From Flavobacterium sp. ov086 (GTDB lineage: Bacteria; Bacteroidota; Bacteroidia; Flavobacteriales; Flavobacteriaceae): a stretch of DNA of 64,000 nucleotides. Location of the stretch: NCBI RefSeq assembly GCF_900187965.1, contig NZ_FZNL01000019.1, positions 1 to 64,000 on the forward strand. The letters are read 5' to 3'. This document shows, in pieces, positions 1 through 8,406 of this stretch; within the stretch, counting starts at the first letter, position 1; every line of letters starts with the position of its first letter. The position numbers and the translations under genes were made by a program. The notes beneath the pieces were generated by a model. That model was not told the DNA's origin and did not search any database. It saw only the letters and a program-made list of their open reading frames with translations.

Positions 1-42
1 TTCGCCTTTACTTTGGATTAGATAAAAAACTTTAATTTTATT

Positions 43-189
43 CAAAGGAAAGCAGAGGTGAACTTTAGACTTCGCTAGTTAAGAACCATGCTGTGCATTA
101 GTCCTCTGCCTTCTCCTTGAATCTCGTTGAATTGCTTCAAATAGAATGATAGACATGACGGTCTAATAAAGGCTCTAAAGAAGTTCAAC
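43..189 (+). ncRNA. candidate IS110 bridge RNA (two stem-loops)
   Basis: Two successive stem-loops lie between the left end and the transposase start. The first is an interrupted stem, 43-58 with 103-119, whose core is gcagagg/cctctgc, closing a 44-nt loop. The second pairs 126-131 with 184-189 and 135-138 with 180-183, closing a 41-nt loop (139-179) that holds a 5-bp hairpin. This matches the target-binding and donor-binding loops described for IS110 bridge RNAs. Loop segments match the proposed element ends: 71-75 equals 1-5; 90-99 pairs with 1252-1261 using one G-T wobble; 141-148 equals 1248-1255; 167-173 is complementary to 4-10. The 5' end of the RNA is unknown and may lie nearer position 20. 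Confidence 0.55.
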
Positions 190-216
190 ATTTTTATTCA
201 TCTTAAATTCAAAGTT

Positions 217-1218
217 ATGAAAAAGTATTTATTTTATGTTGGTATCGATGTATCAAAAGCTAAATTAGACATTAATATTCTTGACGCTTTAACTCTTAAA
301 TCAGAGCATTTTATCATAGAAAACAATATTAAGAGTATTTCTATTTTTATTAAAAAACTGGATAGAAAAGTTGATAAAGAATGTACTCTTTTTTGTTGCG
401 AGAACACAGGTGTTTATACTAATCATTTATCAAGTGTTATAGTAAAACTTAATTTAGATTTATGGATTGTTCCCGCTATTGAAATAAAAAAATCTAAAGG
501 AATTTCAAGAGGAAAAAATGACAAAACTGATGCTAAAGATATTTCTTATTACAGCTATAGAAACATAGATAAATTAAAACTATTTACTTTATCAAGTAGA
601 GATATTCAGAAATTAAAAATCCTTTACACAGAGAGAGAAAAAATACTAAAAGCCCTATTGCTTATACAAACGACTAAGGAAAGCAAAGCTTTTACTGATA
701 AAATAATTTTCAAAGAAGTATCTCAGGTCAATCAATCGTTAGTCAAATCTATTAAAAATTCAATAAGTAAAATCGAATTAAAAATCAAAGAAGTAATAAA
801 ATCAAACGAGCAATTAAGCAAACAAGCTCAACTTATTAAATCAATTCCAGGGTTGGGGGAACAAACTAGTGTGTATTTGATAATTGCTACAAAAGGATTT
901 ACGGCATTTAAAAATTGGAGACAATTTGCCTGTTATTCAGGTGTTGCTCCTTTTGAATATAGTTCGGGTTCCAGTGTAAAAGGAAGGACGAGAGTAAATC
1001 ATATGGCAGATAAAAAAATGAAGTCATTATTGCAAATGTGCGCTATGACAACATTAAAATATGACCCTCAATTAAAAGAATATTACAATAAGAAAAAAGC
1101 GGATGGTAAAAACTCAATGTTGGTTTTAAATAATATTAGATGCAAACTTATAAGCAGAGTTTTCGCTGTTATAAATAGAGAAACTCCTTATATCAATACT
1201 TATAAATTTGCATCTTGA
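217..1218 (+). CDS. IS110-family transposase (DEDD recombinase)
   Basis: The 333-residue protein has both IS110 domains. The N-terminal RuvC-like DEDD domain shows GIDVSK (D11), CENTG (E62) and KNDKTDAKD (D102, D105). The C-terminal Transposase_20 domain begins near SIPGLG (209-214) and carries the serine-bearing segment YSSGSSVKG around residues 248-256, where the nucleophilic serine of this family is expected. A basic linker of about 60 residues joins them. Length is normal and the frame is intact, so the element may be active. Members of this family recombine DNA under the direction of an RNA made from the element's own non-coding end, which fits the structured region just upstream. Confidence 0.95.
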   Translation: MKKYLFYVGIDVSKAKLDINILDALTLKSEHFIIENNIKSISIFIKKLDRKVDKECTLFCCENTGVYTNHLSSVIVKLNLDLWIVPAIEIKKSKGISRGKNDKTDAKDISYYSYRNIDKLKLFTLSSRDIQKLKILYTEREKILKALLLIQTTKESKAFTDKIIFKEVSQVNQSLVKSIKNSISKIELKIKEVIKSNEQLSKQAQLIKSIPGLGEQTSVYLIIATKGFTAFKNWRQFACYSGVAPFEYSSGSSVKGRTRVNHMADKKMKSLLQMCAMTTLKYDPQLKEYYNKKKADGKNSMLVLNNIRCKLISRVFAVINRETPYINTYKFAS

Positions 1219-1326
1219 ATTTTAACCTTATTTATTTGTTTTTTATCATAGAATGCATAGCTTGAAACTCTTCGGGGAGCGAGGTTTAATCATTGCTCAA
1301 ATTATCAGTTTTTTATTCTTTTTTTT

Positions 1327-2082
1327 TCAATCATTCAGAAACGTCAATACATAATCTCTTATTTCTTCACGTTGCTTATCAGTTGCATTATCGCACATGT
1401 CGCCGTGAATAGTGTTAGGCAGCTTTATAATTGTTATTCCATATTTTTTCTGTTCTGCTTCTGTAGGTAAAACACCTGGGTCGGCAGGTTGGTCGCTTGA
1501 ACGCAATGAATATACTTTTGGATTAGTTGTTCTCGGTAAAGCCATACGCCTATTATCAAACGTAATAATTTTGTAAACAATGCCTGAATATTTTTGAGGG
1601 AATAACGCGGTCATATCTCCACCAATTGAGTGCCCTATGAGTGTGATATGCTTAAAGTCTATTTCAGGATTTGATTTTTTTAGTTCGTTTATTACAAACA
1701 AAATATTGTCTGCTCCTCGTTCCCAAAATGGTCGCCTTACAATTTGCGGAATTCCTTTTTCAGGAATTAAACTATCTGTAGGACGTTCGTGCTGAATACT
1801 TACCACAAAATACCCTTTTGATGCCATAAAGTTGGCGAGGTCCGAATAGTTTAAATAGGGCCTGCCTTCGTTTTGATTATAACCATGGCTAATGAGTACA
1901 ATTTGCGGATGCTTAGTTTGTGGCTTATAAATCGCAATTGGAATTTCCCTGTTTCTTGATTGGTCTAATAAAGTCAAGGTGTCCAAAGCAACGCTGAGTA
2001 CCGATTCATTTTCAACTGATTTTGTTAGTGTTGAGCAACTTGTCAGAAGTGCTAATGCCAAAATGTAAATTATTCTATTCAT
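1327..2082 (-). CDS. alpha/beta-hydrolase lipoprotein
   Basis: A lipobox (ALLTSC, Cys16) predicts a lipoprotein. The body is an alpha/beta-hydrolase fold with an oxyanion-region motif LISHGYNQ near residue 63, the nucleophile elbow GHSIGG (Ser152) and a probable catalytic histidine in NTIHGD (H226). Asp197 or Asp201 could complete the triad. It resembles chlorophyllase/dienelactone-hydrolase-like esterases; the substrate cannot be read from the sequence. The gene stands alone, just beyond the right end of the IS110 element, with an attC-like repeat upstream of its start. Confidence 0.8.
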   Translation of the reverse strand: MNRIIYILALALLTSCSTLTKSVENESVLSVALDTLTLLDQSRNREIPIAIYKPQTKHPQIVLISHGYNQNEGRPYLNYSDLANFMASKGYFVVSIQHERPTDSLIPEKGIPQIVRRPFWERGADNILFVINELKKSNPEIDFKHITLIGHSIGGDMTALFPQKYSGIVYKIITFDNRRMALPRTTNPKVYSLRSSDQPADPGVLPTEAEQKKYGITIIKLPNTIHGDMCDNATDKQREEIRDYVLTFLND

Positions 2083-2114
2083 TTTATTGTCTGTTGGGGT
2101 ATGTCTTTTACCAT

Positions 2115-2250
2115 GATTGCTAACGTTCTGGCGCTTGGCGGGGTTGAGGAATAAAGATGCGAGATTTTTCGGTTAAATACAAATTTTCCAAATATAAAAC
2201 CAACTTTCCTTTAAGCCAAAAATCCACGCTCCGCAAATGTCTCTGACTTT
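2115..2250. repeat. degenerate copy of an attC-like palindromic repeat
   Basis: The segment starts with gctaacgttctggcgcttgg followed by cgggg, and carries further in a ccaaatataaaaccaacttt block. It aligns with the better preserved copy at 7511-7641 (taacgctct...gcggg...cccaaatacaaagccaacttt), but its right arm has diverged and no longer pairs well. It occupies most of the gap between two minus-strand accessory genes. Confidence 0.5.
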
Positions 2251-2274
2251 GCGATCAATCTAAATTATGACGAC

Positions 2275-2628
2275 TTATTCTACATAATAACATTCAACTT
2301 TTAGATTTTTACTTTTATTCTTAAGTATACATTTATTGGTTTGGGTTAATTTTGTAATCGTATCACCAACATTACAATTTTCTATTAGTTCATCTGAAGG
2401 GTTTATTTGATAACTTTTAAAAGTTGTTAAATCTTTATAAAAAATTAAAACTCCTCCTTTTTGTCGATATTTTTTTATTATAATACCTGTAAAACTAGAA
2501 TAATAGTCCATTAACCTGTTTTCCTTATATTTTTTATCACCAAAATAACTTGAAACAATACAAAATAATATAAACGTTAAAATAATCGATGTCCCAATAT
2601 TATTTTTTATTTTTTCTATAATCCACAT
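2275..2628 (-). CDS. small membrane-anchored hypothetical protein
   Basis: This 117-residue protein has one N-terminal membrane segment (about residues 11-28) followed by a mostly beta-predicted, lysine-rich soluble part containing YRQKGGVLIFYKDL and GDTITKLTQTNKC. I recognise no family. The same plan (short anchor plus small soluble domain) is common among orphan small genes and toxin-immunity proteins in flavobacterial accessory islands, but nothing proves that role here. The start Met directly precedes WIIEKIKNN; no alternative is needed. Confidence 0.6.
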   Translation of the reverse strand: MWIIEKIKNNIGTSIILTFILFCIVSSYFGDKKYKENRLMDYYSSFTGIIIKKYRQKGGVLIFYKDLTTFKSYQINPSDELIENCNVGDTITKLTQTNKCILKNKSKNLKVECYYVE

Positions 2629-2725
2629 TGTTGTAAAATTTTATTTAAAATAAGATCTATACCTAACCATCTTACAGTTACAGTTTCACTTTCATTTACA
2701 AACTGAAAAACACATTTGAAACACT

Positions 2726-3136
2726 TTATAAATCTTCAGAAATATGAGATATAACTTCTATATTTACTTCTTGACCATCTTTTAACCTTTCTTTCGTGAA
2801 TGCCTCAGTAAACTCTGCTGAACCATAAATATTTTGCCCTCTAAGTAGAAATATATATTGCTCAGTAGAGTCAAGTTTAATTTTAACCGAACCCGTAGAA
2901 TCTGTTGTATATTCTCCAACTTTTTTAAAAGTCTTCATTAAATACCCCATACCCTGCATTCTAACTTCAATAGTATCAAACGCATTAACTCTAGGCTTTT
3001 TGGTTTTACTATCAATTGAATTTATTTTTATAGTAATTTGGTTTTCTAAATCATTCTTTTTATTACAACTTGAAATTAAAAAAAACATTATAGAAATACA
3101 TACTACTATCTTTGTTTTAAGGATATTTGATGGCAT
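2726..3136 (-). CDS. small lipoprotein, beta-sandwich-like
   Basis: The N-terminus has a signal segment ending in a lipobox (LISSC, Cys24), so this 136-residue product should be a lipoprotein. The mature part alternates short strands and contains a carboxypeptidase-regulatory-like pattern (KVGEYTTDSTGSVKIKLD), as in small prealbumin-like folds. No family was recognised. It is read in the same direction as its neighbours and separated from them by about 100-140 nt, so it probably has its own promoter. Confidence 0.65.
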   Translation of the reverse strand: MPSNILKTKIVVCISIMFFLISSCNKKNDLENQITIKINSIDSKTKKPRVNAFDTIEVRMQGMGYLMKTFKKVGEYTTDSTGSVKIKLDSTEQYIFLLRGQNIYGSAEFTEAFTKERLKDGQEVNIEVISHISEDL

Positions 3137-3279
3137 AACTTGTTATGTTTATGTGATTCATACTCCAGGGCTATAATAATATCCCGTTAATTTTATACGA
3201 AACCAAAAAAAATTGCACAAAGTTCAAAGAGACATTTGCGCAGTTTTTTATGAGAAACACTCTTCGTAGAGCTTTTTTT

Positions 3280-3810
3280 TTAGTAGTTCCAATAAGTCTC
3301 TGGTGATGATGCTGTTGAATTCATTTCTCCATTAATTAGCACTTTCAAAAGTTTAAATGAATGTTGATATATGTCTTTCACATCTTTAATTCCTAAAGAT
3401 ATATTCCATCCAGAATCACTAACCGTCGTTTCAAAATCTTCTTGATTCTTAAATTCTAACATGTTTGTTTCAGAAAGTATTTTCATGGCTCTTTTTCTCA
3501 TCTCATGTAGATTAGAACCAGTTAAATAATTATCCATTACATCTATTTTTTTAATAATCACATTAATCAATTCAATTAAAATTGCTTTTCTTTCATCTGT
3601 TTTTAAAAACTCGTTAAGCCTCATTGACATTCCGCCATAAATCATCGGTAATGACTCCAATGCCAACTCATTTTTATATTCATTAATCCATTCTATTGAA
3701 TCAAGATTTTGTATTTCTATTTCATTTATCAAACAAAGTTGCATGGCTTCGACAAACCCATCTTTTGCCCAATATCCAATACCTTTAATTTCTATAAAAC
3801 TACTCGCCAT
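3280..3810 (-). CDS. hypothetical cytoplasmic protein, immunity-like size
   Basis: A 176-residue soluble protein without signal or membrane segment, predicted largely helical (for example LKTDERKAILIELINVIIKK). No motif was recognised. Its size, acidic helical character and location among unrelated small genes would fit an orphan immunity protein, but this is inference only. The short plus-strand reading frame overlapping it and the following gene is antisense and not supported. Confidence 0.55.
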   Translation of the reverse strand: MASSFIEIKGIGYWAKDGFVEAMQLCLINEIEIQNLDSIEWINEYKNELALESLPMIYGGMSMRLNEFLKTDERKAILIELINVIIKKIDVMDNYLTGSNLHEMRKRAMKILSETNMLEFKNQEDFETTVSDSGWNISLGIKDVKDIYQHSFKLLKVLINGEMNSTASSPETYWNY

Positions 3811-3846
3811 ATTTTTGGTTTCATGATCAAATTTCGAAGAGCGAAA

Positions 3847-5859
3847 TTACCAAATTGTTATTCTATCTTTCTGAGGCAAAAACATTTTATCTCCAGCTTT
3901 TATATTAAATGCTTCATAAAAAGGTGTCGTATTCATTAAAGGGCCATTAACACGCCAATTTGGTGGAGAATGTGGGTTATTATTAATCCATAGACGCAGG
4001 AACTCGTCTTTCATTTTTACTCTCCATATTTTGGCTATAGAAATAAAGAAGCGCTGGTCTGGAGTAAAACCGTCAATTTTTGTATTTCCTTGTCCTTGCT
4101 CGGTCATTTTAAAAGCATCATAAGCAACTGCTATTCCGGCAATATCTGCGGTATTTTCGCCAACTGTCATTGCGCCATTAATATGCAGATCGCCCAAAAC
4201 GGTGTATGTACTGTACAAATTGATAACCTGTTGTATTCTTGCTTTAAACTTGGCATAATCCTCTTTTGTCCACCAGTTTTTTAAGTTTCCATCTTTGTCA
4301 TATTGAGCGCCCTGATCATCAAAAGTATGGGTTATTTCGTGACCTATAACCATTCCAATACCTCCATAGTTAAGTGCATCATCTGCATTATTATCAAAAT
4401 ATGGGGCTTGTAAAATACCTGCAGGAAAAACAATTTCATTTGCTGTTGGGTTATTATATGCCGTAACTGTCGGAACTGTAGTATACCATTCGGATTTATC
4501 AACTGGTTTGCCCAATTTTGCCAAATCAAATTGATATGCAGCTGTAGCCGCCGATACCATATTTTCAAAATAGGTATTCCTCGCTATATGTACATTGCTA
4601 TAGTCTCTCCATTTATCCGGATATCCTATTTTCTTAGTCATGGCTGCCAATTTTTCTTTAGCTTTTTGTTTCGTACTTTGACTCATCCATTCCAATTTAT
4701 CAATTCTTGTGGCATAAGCTTTTTGCAGATTATTCACGAGAGTTAACATACGTTTTTTGGCATCTTCAGAAAAATATTTCTTTACATACAATTGACCCAA
4801 TGCTTCGCCTAAGTATGTGTCAAGAACACTAGCCATTTTTTCGCCACGTGATTTTTGAACAGCCTGACCAGAAAGCACTTTGGTATACTCAAACGAGGCA
4901 TCGGCAAAAGGCTTACTTAAATCATCTGCATATCTTTCTATAGAATTTGCTTTCAGGTAAATTTTCCAATTAGTAATCGGAATGGTTTTTAAAAGCTTAT
5001 TAAGAACATCATAATAGGCAGGCTGGCCTACGTTAATAGAATCGGTTTTAGCACCTAACTTATTTAAAAAAGTATTCCAGTCTATGTTTGAATGTCTTTT
5101 AACAAGATCCGACACATCTATTTTATTATAATTTGCCTGTACATCACGAAGTTCAACTTTTGTTTTATGAGAAACGGCAAGTTGTTTGTCAATATCGTAA
5201 ACCAAATTGGCATTCTTTTTAGCCTCTATGGCATTACTGCCTGTTTGCTGAAATAAGGTGGTAAGGTATTTTTTGTACGCTTCCTGTATGGCAACAGTTG
5301 ATGAATCTGATTTGAAATAGTAGTCCCTGTCAGGCAAACCAATACCCGTTTGATAAATTTGGGCAATGTTCATACTGCTGTTTTTTTCATCGGGTGACAC
5401 TCCAAAACCTATAATCGAAGAATTGCCCACTTTTTCTTCATTAACCACAAAGTTCATCAAAGACGGTAAATCGCTAATTGCTTCAATTTTTGAAAGTATC
5501 GGTTTGATAGGTGTATAACCACGTTTATCAATGGTTACAGTATCCATACCTGATGCATAAAAGTCTCCTACCTTTTGTGCTATACTTCCCGCTGAATTTT
5601 TGCTTTGCGAAAGACTGTCCAATATTCCCTGCAGGCGCATTCGTTGCGGATAATTCATAAACATATAGGCCCCAACTCCGGCTTGAGATGCAGGTATTGA
5701 TACAGAATCATACCATTTGCCATTTACATATTTAAAAAAATCATCACCAGGTCGCAAAGTGGAATCTATTCCGGTGATCGCAATGTTTTTTTTCCCTTCA
5801 TGTTTTGAGCACGCTGTAAAAGCTAAGAATGCAATGAAGAGCATTAATGAGTTTTTCAT
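3847..5859 (-). CDS. M13-family metallopeptidase lipoprotein (PepO/neprilysin-like)
   Basis: The 670-residue product begins with a lipobox (AFTAC, Cys17) and has the full neprilysin/PepO layout: an N-terminal helical M13_N domain (about 30-420) and the catalytic M13 domain. The zinc site is VIGHEITHTFD (H507, E508, H511), with the third ligand in GENTAD (E568). The substrate-binding region reads AYNNPTANEIVFPAGILQ. M13 enzymes cleave peptides of limited size; here it would act in the periplasm or at the outer membrane. Length is normal and all catalytic residues are present. Confidence 0.95.
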   Translation of the reverse strand: MKNSLMLFIAFLAFTACSKHEGKKNIAITGIDSTLRPGDDFFKYVNGKWYDSVSIPASQAGVGAYMFMNYPQRMRLQGILDSLSQSKNSAGSIAQKVGDFYASGMDTVTIDKRGYTPIKPILSKIEAISDLPSLMNFVVNEEKVGNSSIIGFGVSPDEKNSSMNIAQIYQTGIGLPDRDYYFKSDSSTVAIQEAYKKYLTTLFQQTGSNAIEAKKNANLVYDIDKQLAVSHKTKVELRDVQANYNKIDVSDLVKRHSNIDWNTFLNKLGAKTDSINVGQPAYYDVLNKLLKTIPITNWKIYLKANSIERYADDLSKPFADASFEYTKVLSGQAVQKSRGEKMASVLDTYLGEALGQLYVKKYFSEDAKKRMLTLVNNLQKAYATRIDKLEWMSQSTKQKAKEKLAAMTKKIGYPDKWRDYSNVHIARNTYFENMVSAATAAYQFDLAKLGKPVDKSEWYTTVPTVTAYNNPTANEIVFPAGILQAPYFDNNADDALNYGGIGMVIGHEITHTFDDQGAQYDKDGNLKNWWTKEDYAKFKARIQQVINLYSTYTVLGDLHINGAMTVGENTADIAGIAVAYDAFKMTEQGQGNTKIDGFTPDQRFFISIAKIWRVKMKDEFLRLWINNNPHSPPNWRVNGPLMNTTPFYEAFNIKAGDKMFLPQKDRITIW

Positions 5860-6080
5860 AATCTGGACTATTTCTATTAAAATGAACTAAAAAACGTTTG
5901 AAGGCAGATATTTTAAAATGTATATATCTGGCATAGCTGATTTTAGCAGAACAATATACGAATTCGGTTTTTAATTCTAAAGTTTATCTACAGCATTGTT
6001 ATAGTTATGAAAGCGTTTTTTTCAATACTACTTTCACGAAAGATGCGCATCCGATAATACTATAATAATATAACCATAAC

Positions 6081-6113
6081 TGTCGCTTCACTTTGTGTCA
6101 CACGAAAGGATTC
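6081..6113. repeat. 33-nt intergenic repeat, copy 1
   Basis: The segment starts tgtcgcttcactttgtgtca and continues cacgaaaggattc. It recurs at 10181-10213 with two substitutions. Both copies are in spacers and in the same orientation. Confidence 0.7.
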
Positions 6114-6146
6114 ATGCGAGAGCGTGAAAATCTAGAGGAAATTTTT

Positions 6147-6192
6147 TATCTTTGAAATTCAGGATTTTTTAATCCAAATGGCTTTATCTTTG
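6147..6192 (+). promoter_or_regulatory. tandem TATCTTTG (-7) boxes upstream of the XRE gene
   Basis: Two exact matches to the Bacteroidota -7 consensus TAnnTTTG lie at 6147-6154 and 6185-6192, 65 and 27 nt before the ATG at 6219. Neither has a clear TTTG at the usual -33 spacing, so their strength is uncertain. Confidence 0.45.
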
Positions 6193-6218
6193 AGCCTTTA
6201 GAAAAATTGATAATCATT

Positions 6219-6623
6219 ATGGAACAGAAAGTACATCAAGGAAGAAACGTTAAACGTTTTAGAGAAATGCTTGGCATCAAACAAGAAGCATTGGCTTATG
6301 ATCTGGGAAATGACTGGAATCAGAAGAAAATTTCTGTGCTGGAGCAAAAGGATGTAATTGAAGATAGTCTGCTTAAACAAATTTCAGATGCATTGAGAAT
6401 TCCTGTTGAAGCTTTTCAAAATTTTGATGAAGAACAGGCGGTGAATGTAATTGCAAATACTTTTGGTAATAATGGTATTGGATATCAGAGAAATGATAAT
6501 CCTACTTTTAATCCTATAGAACAAGTACTAAAGATGCACGAAGAAAAGATTGCTTTATACGAGCGTATGTTGAAAGAGAAAGATGAAATGATGGCAAGAC
6601 TTGAAAAATTAATCAATAAATAA
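6219..6623 (+). CDS. XRE-family helix-turn-helix regulator
   Basis: The start is taken at the ATG at 6219 (MEQKVHQGRNVKRF); a TTG four codons upstream is less likely. The N-terminal part (about 8-65) is a Cro/CI-type helix-turn-helix: RNVKRFREMLGIKQEALAYD, then NQKKISVLEQ. The C-terminus is a short coiled-coil (KMHEEKIALYERMLKEKDEM), likely for dimerisation. Proteins of this 130-residue type are common in Flavobacterium; target genes are unknown. The gene is monocistronic, with a strong hairpin terminator 73 nt downstream. Confidence 0.85.
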   Translation: MEQKVHQGRNVKRFREMLGIKQEALAYDLGNDWNQKKISVLEQKDVIEDSLLKQISDALRIPVEAFQNFDEEQAVNVIANTFGNNGIGYQRNDNPTFNPIEQVLKMHEEKIALYERMLKEKDEMMARLEKLINK

Positions 6624-6695
6624 TTTCGGAATATTTCTTATTCATATTTTGAAATATTAAATTAAGAAATAATCATTTATAAAAAATATCAAAAC

Positions 6696-6721
6696 AAAGC
6701 TTCAGAGAAATCTGGAGCTTT
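6696..6721 (+). terminator. intrinsic terminator of the XRE gene
   Basis: An 11-bp stem (aaagcttcaga with tctggagcttt, one G-T pair) closes a GAAA tetraloop at 6707-6710. It is followed by a T-rich tract. Confidence 0.8.
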
Positions 6722-6880
6722 ATTTATTTTACCCCTCTTTTTCAACATCCTGTTGTATTCACGAGCGAGGGCTCTCTCCAACAGGTTTTTTAAGATTGAA
6801 CTATACAGATAAAAACCAGGTTAAGGTTGTCTGCATTTTCACAAGAAAAATTAAACCTAAGCCATTTCTATAGATGTCTG

Positions 6881-7483
6881 TTAGCAGCCAATTTTCTTTT
6901 TTAAGTCTTCATTTGTATAAATTTTCAAACTTGCAACATCAAGTTTGTTGTCTTTGCAGTATTTAGGTTCTGGTATATTCCACAATACAATTCTTTTATT
7001 TTTACAAAGTATTCTCTTTACACTTTTTTTAATTTTTTCATTTTCATTTAGTAATTCAAAAAAATCAAAATGAAAAACTATATAAAGCCCTAATTTATAA
7101 TCAATTTTCAAAGTTGTATTATCCGTAAAAAGGTCAAGAACTAAAATATCTTTTTTTAATCCCTGAAGAACCGATTGTTTATTCTTTGAGGTTTTAACTT
7201 CTATAACAACTTCGTTATTTTCTATTGTACCAAAATTATGAATTAGAATGTCGGGAGTTTTATTTTTGCCTAAATTTTTAAATTGAAATTCAGATTTCAC
7301 CGCTTCACCTGAAATTGTCAAATTTTTAAACTCTTCTGATTTACGTCTTAATTGATGATATAATTCGTAACAAAATACACGTTCATTATATTTTGTTCTA
7401 GATGTTACTGTTATTTGTTCAATGTATTTTTTTTCAACATTACAAAGACTATCCTTAATTACGTCATGAAATTCGTTATTCAT
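6881..7483 (-). CDS. PD-(D/E)XK nuclease-like hypothetical protein
   Basis: A 200-residue soluble protein. It shows the order of motifs expected of a PD-(D/E)XK nuclease fold: an acidic residue in FCYELYHQLR (about residue 40), PDILIH about 50 residues later, and VVIEVK shortly after, corresponding to the D...ExK active site. No DNA-recognition domain, methylase or partner gene lies nearby, so it is not an obvious restriction enzyme. It sits immediately beside a large palindromic repeat, which suggests a horizontally acquired gene cassette. Fold assignment is by motif only. Confidence 0.6.
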   Translation of the reverse strand: MNNEFHDVIKDSLCNVEKKYIEQITVTSRTKYNERVFCYELYHQLRRKSEEFKNLTISGEAVKSEFQFKNLGKNKTPDILIHNFGTIENNEVVIEVKTSKNKQSVLQGLKKDILVLDLFTDNTTLKIDYKLGLYIVFHFDFFELLNENEKIKKSVKRILCKNKRIVLWNIPEPKYCKDNKLDVASLKIYTNEDLKKKIGC

Positions 7484-7510
7484 AGAATTTGAGATTTTTG
7501 GTTAAATCTG

Positions 7511-7641
7511 TAACTAACGCTCTAAATAATAAAGCGGGTTTTGGACTAAATTAAACTCATTATTTAGATTTGCAAAATCATCCCAAATACAAAGCCAACT
7601 TTAATTTAGTCCAAAACCCGCCATATTGCCAAACGCCGGTT
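7511..7641. repeat. large attC-like palindromic repeat (intact copy)
   Basis: Perfect 22-bp arms at 7534-7555 and 7600-7621 (gcgggttttggac... and its complement) enclose a 44-nt asymmetric loop carrying cccaaatacaaagccaactt. The outer borders are ctaacgct on the left and cgccggttatgcg on the right, close to but not exact versions of the integron attC R boxes RYYYAAC/GTTRRRY. The element fills the space between two minus-strand accessory genes. Confidence 0.75.
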
Positions 7642-7660
7642 ATGCGTACGTTTTTTTTAT

Positions 7661-8365
7661 TTATTCTTTTTCCTTGTCAATTTCTTTTATAATTTCTCTT
7701 GCTTGCTTAATAGCGTCTTCATAAGATGTTTGACTGTCTTTGGTAAAATTATCAATACCTGATAAAATAATCTTTGTCTTCTGTTTTAGGATAGTTGCAT
7801 TTATATCTTCATCTTCTTTTCCACTCAGTAATACATCTACGTATTTTGAAGTGAGTCTTTCGTATGCTTTTTCGACAATTCCTATCTGTGGAACAGTTTG
7901 CTGGTAATAAGTCAAAATCTTATTTCTTATGTTTTCATTTTCTATGGTATTTATTTTTCCACTAGATTTAAAGCCTTCATATCGTCCATTATTTACTACT
8001 GTATTAATGAAATTTGTCCCTGAGTTAATCTGTTGATGATTCGCTTTAATACTATCTATTTTTTTTGGTGTAAGATGCAAAGCAACTGATATTTGTTGCT
8101 GCGTTTTATTTAGTGTGTTTTTTGTGTCTTCCAGGTTTGAAATGTCATTTTGTAAATCTTCTTTCAACCCCATTAAAAACATTTGTGCATCTTTATGCTG
8201 ATGTCTTTCTTCGCTCCAGGAATGAAGCCAAATTGAAAGTGAAACTGCAAATACAATAATTAAAATTTCAGCAAGTATTTCTTTTGCTTTTTCTTTGAAA
8301 GAATGTTTTTCATTGTTCATCTCTGAATATATATTTTTTGTGTGTTTTATTATTTCGTCTTGCAT
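7661..8365 (-). CDS. DUF6090-like membrane protein
   Basis: The protein has a single transmembrane segment (about residues 31-48, ILIIVFAVSLSIWLHSW) preceded by a basic cytoplasmic stretch and followed by a long helical domain of about 180 residues. The arrangement and the EILAEILIIVFAVSLSIWLH signature resemble the DUF6090 family, abundant in marine and soil Bacteroidota and without known function. It follows the palindromic repeat directly. The assignment rests on the membrane-segment pattern. Confidence 0.65.
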   Translation of the reverse strand: MQDEIIKHTKNIYSEMNNEKHSFKEKAKEILAEILIIVFAVSLSIWLHSWSEERHQHKDAQMFLMGLKEDLQNDISNLEDTKNTLNKTQQQISVALHLTPKKIDSIKANHQQINSGTNFINTVVNNGRYEGFKSSGKINTIENENIRNKILTYYQQTVPQIGIVEKAYERLTSKYVDVLLSGKEDEDINATILKQKTKIILSGIDNFTKDSQTSYEDAIKQAREIIKEIDKEKE

Positions 8366-8406
8366 ATTTTGGTTTTGTAATTTTAACTCTGGCTATTGGT
8401 GGCAGT

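Larger units (their letters stand above)
4..1256 (+). mobile_element. IS110-family insertion sequence, about 1.25 kb
   Basis: The element contains one transposase gene with a roughly 210-nt structured non-coding left end and a right end of about 38 nt after the stop codon. That layout is typical of the IS110 group, whose members lack terminal inverted repeats. The boundaries are inferred from RNA guide matches, not from a second copy. A GC dinucleotide at 4-5 and at 1255-1256 would be the shared core, making the empty target read ttc-GC-atagc. Family membership is firm; the exact ends are a hypothesis. Confidence 0.6.
5860..6206. other. intergenic region between M13 peptidase and XRE genes
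   Basis: About 350 nt without a gene. It separates two divergently read genes. It contains one copy of a 33-nt repeat (6081-6113), a small palindrome gatgcgcatc near 6042, and two TATCTTTG boxes directed towards the XRE gene. Nothing else was identified. Confidence 0.6.

Noticed and set aside
2115..2250. treating this segment as an intact attC-like site
   Set aside because: Its right arm no longer pairs with the left; only the left border and the central block match the copy at 7511-7641.
6207..6218. TTG start for the XRE gene
   Set aside because: The ATG at 6219 gives a normal N-terminus and leaves no conserved residue out.
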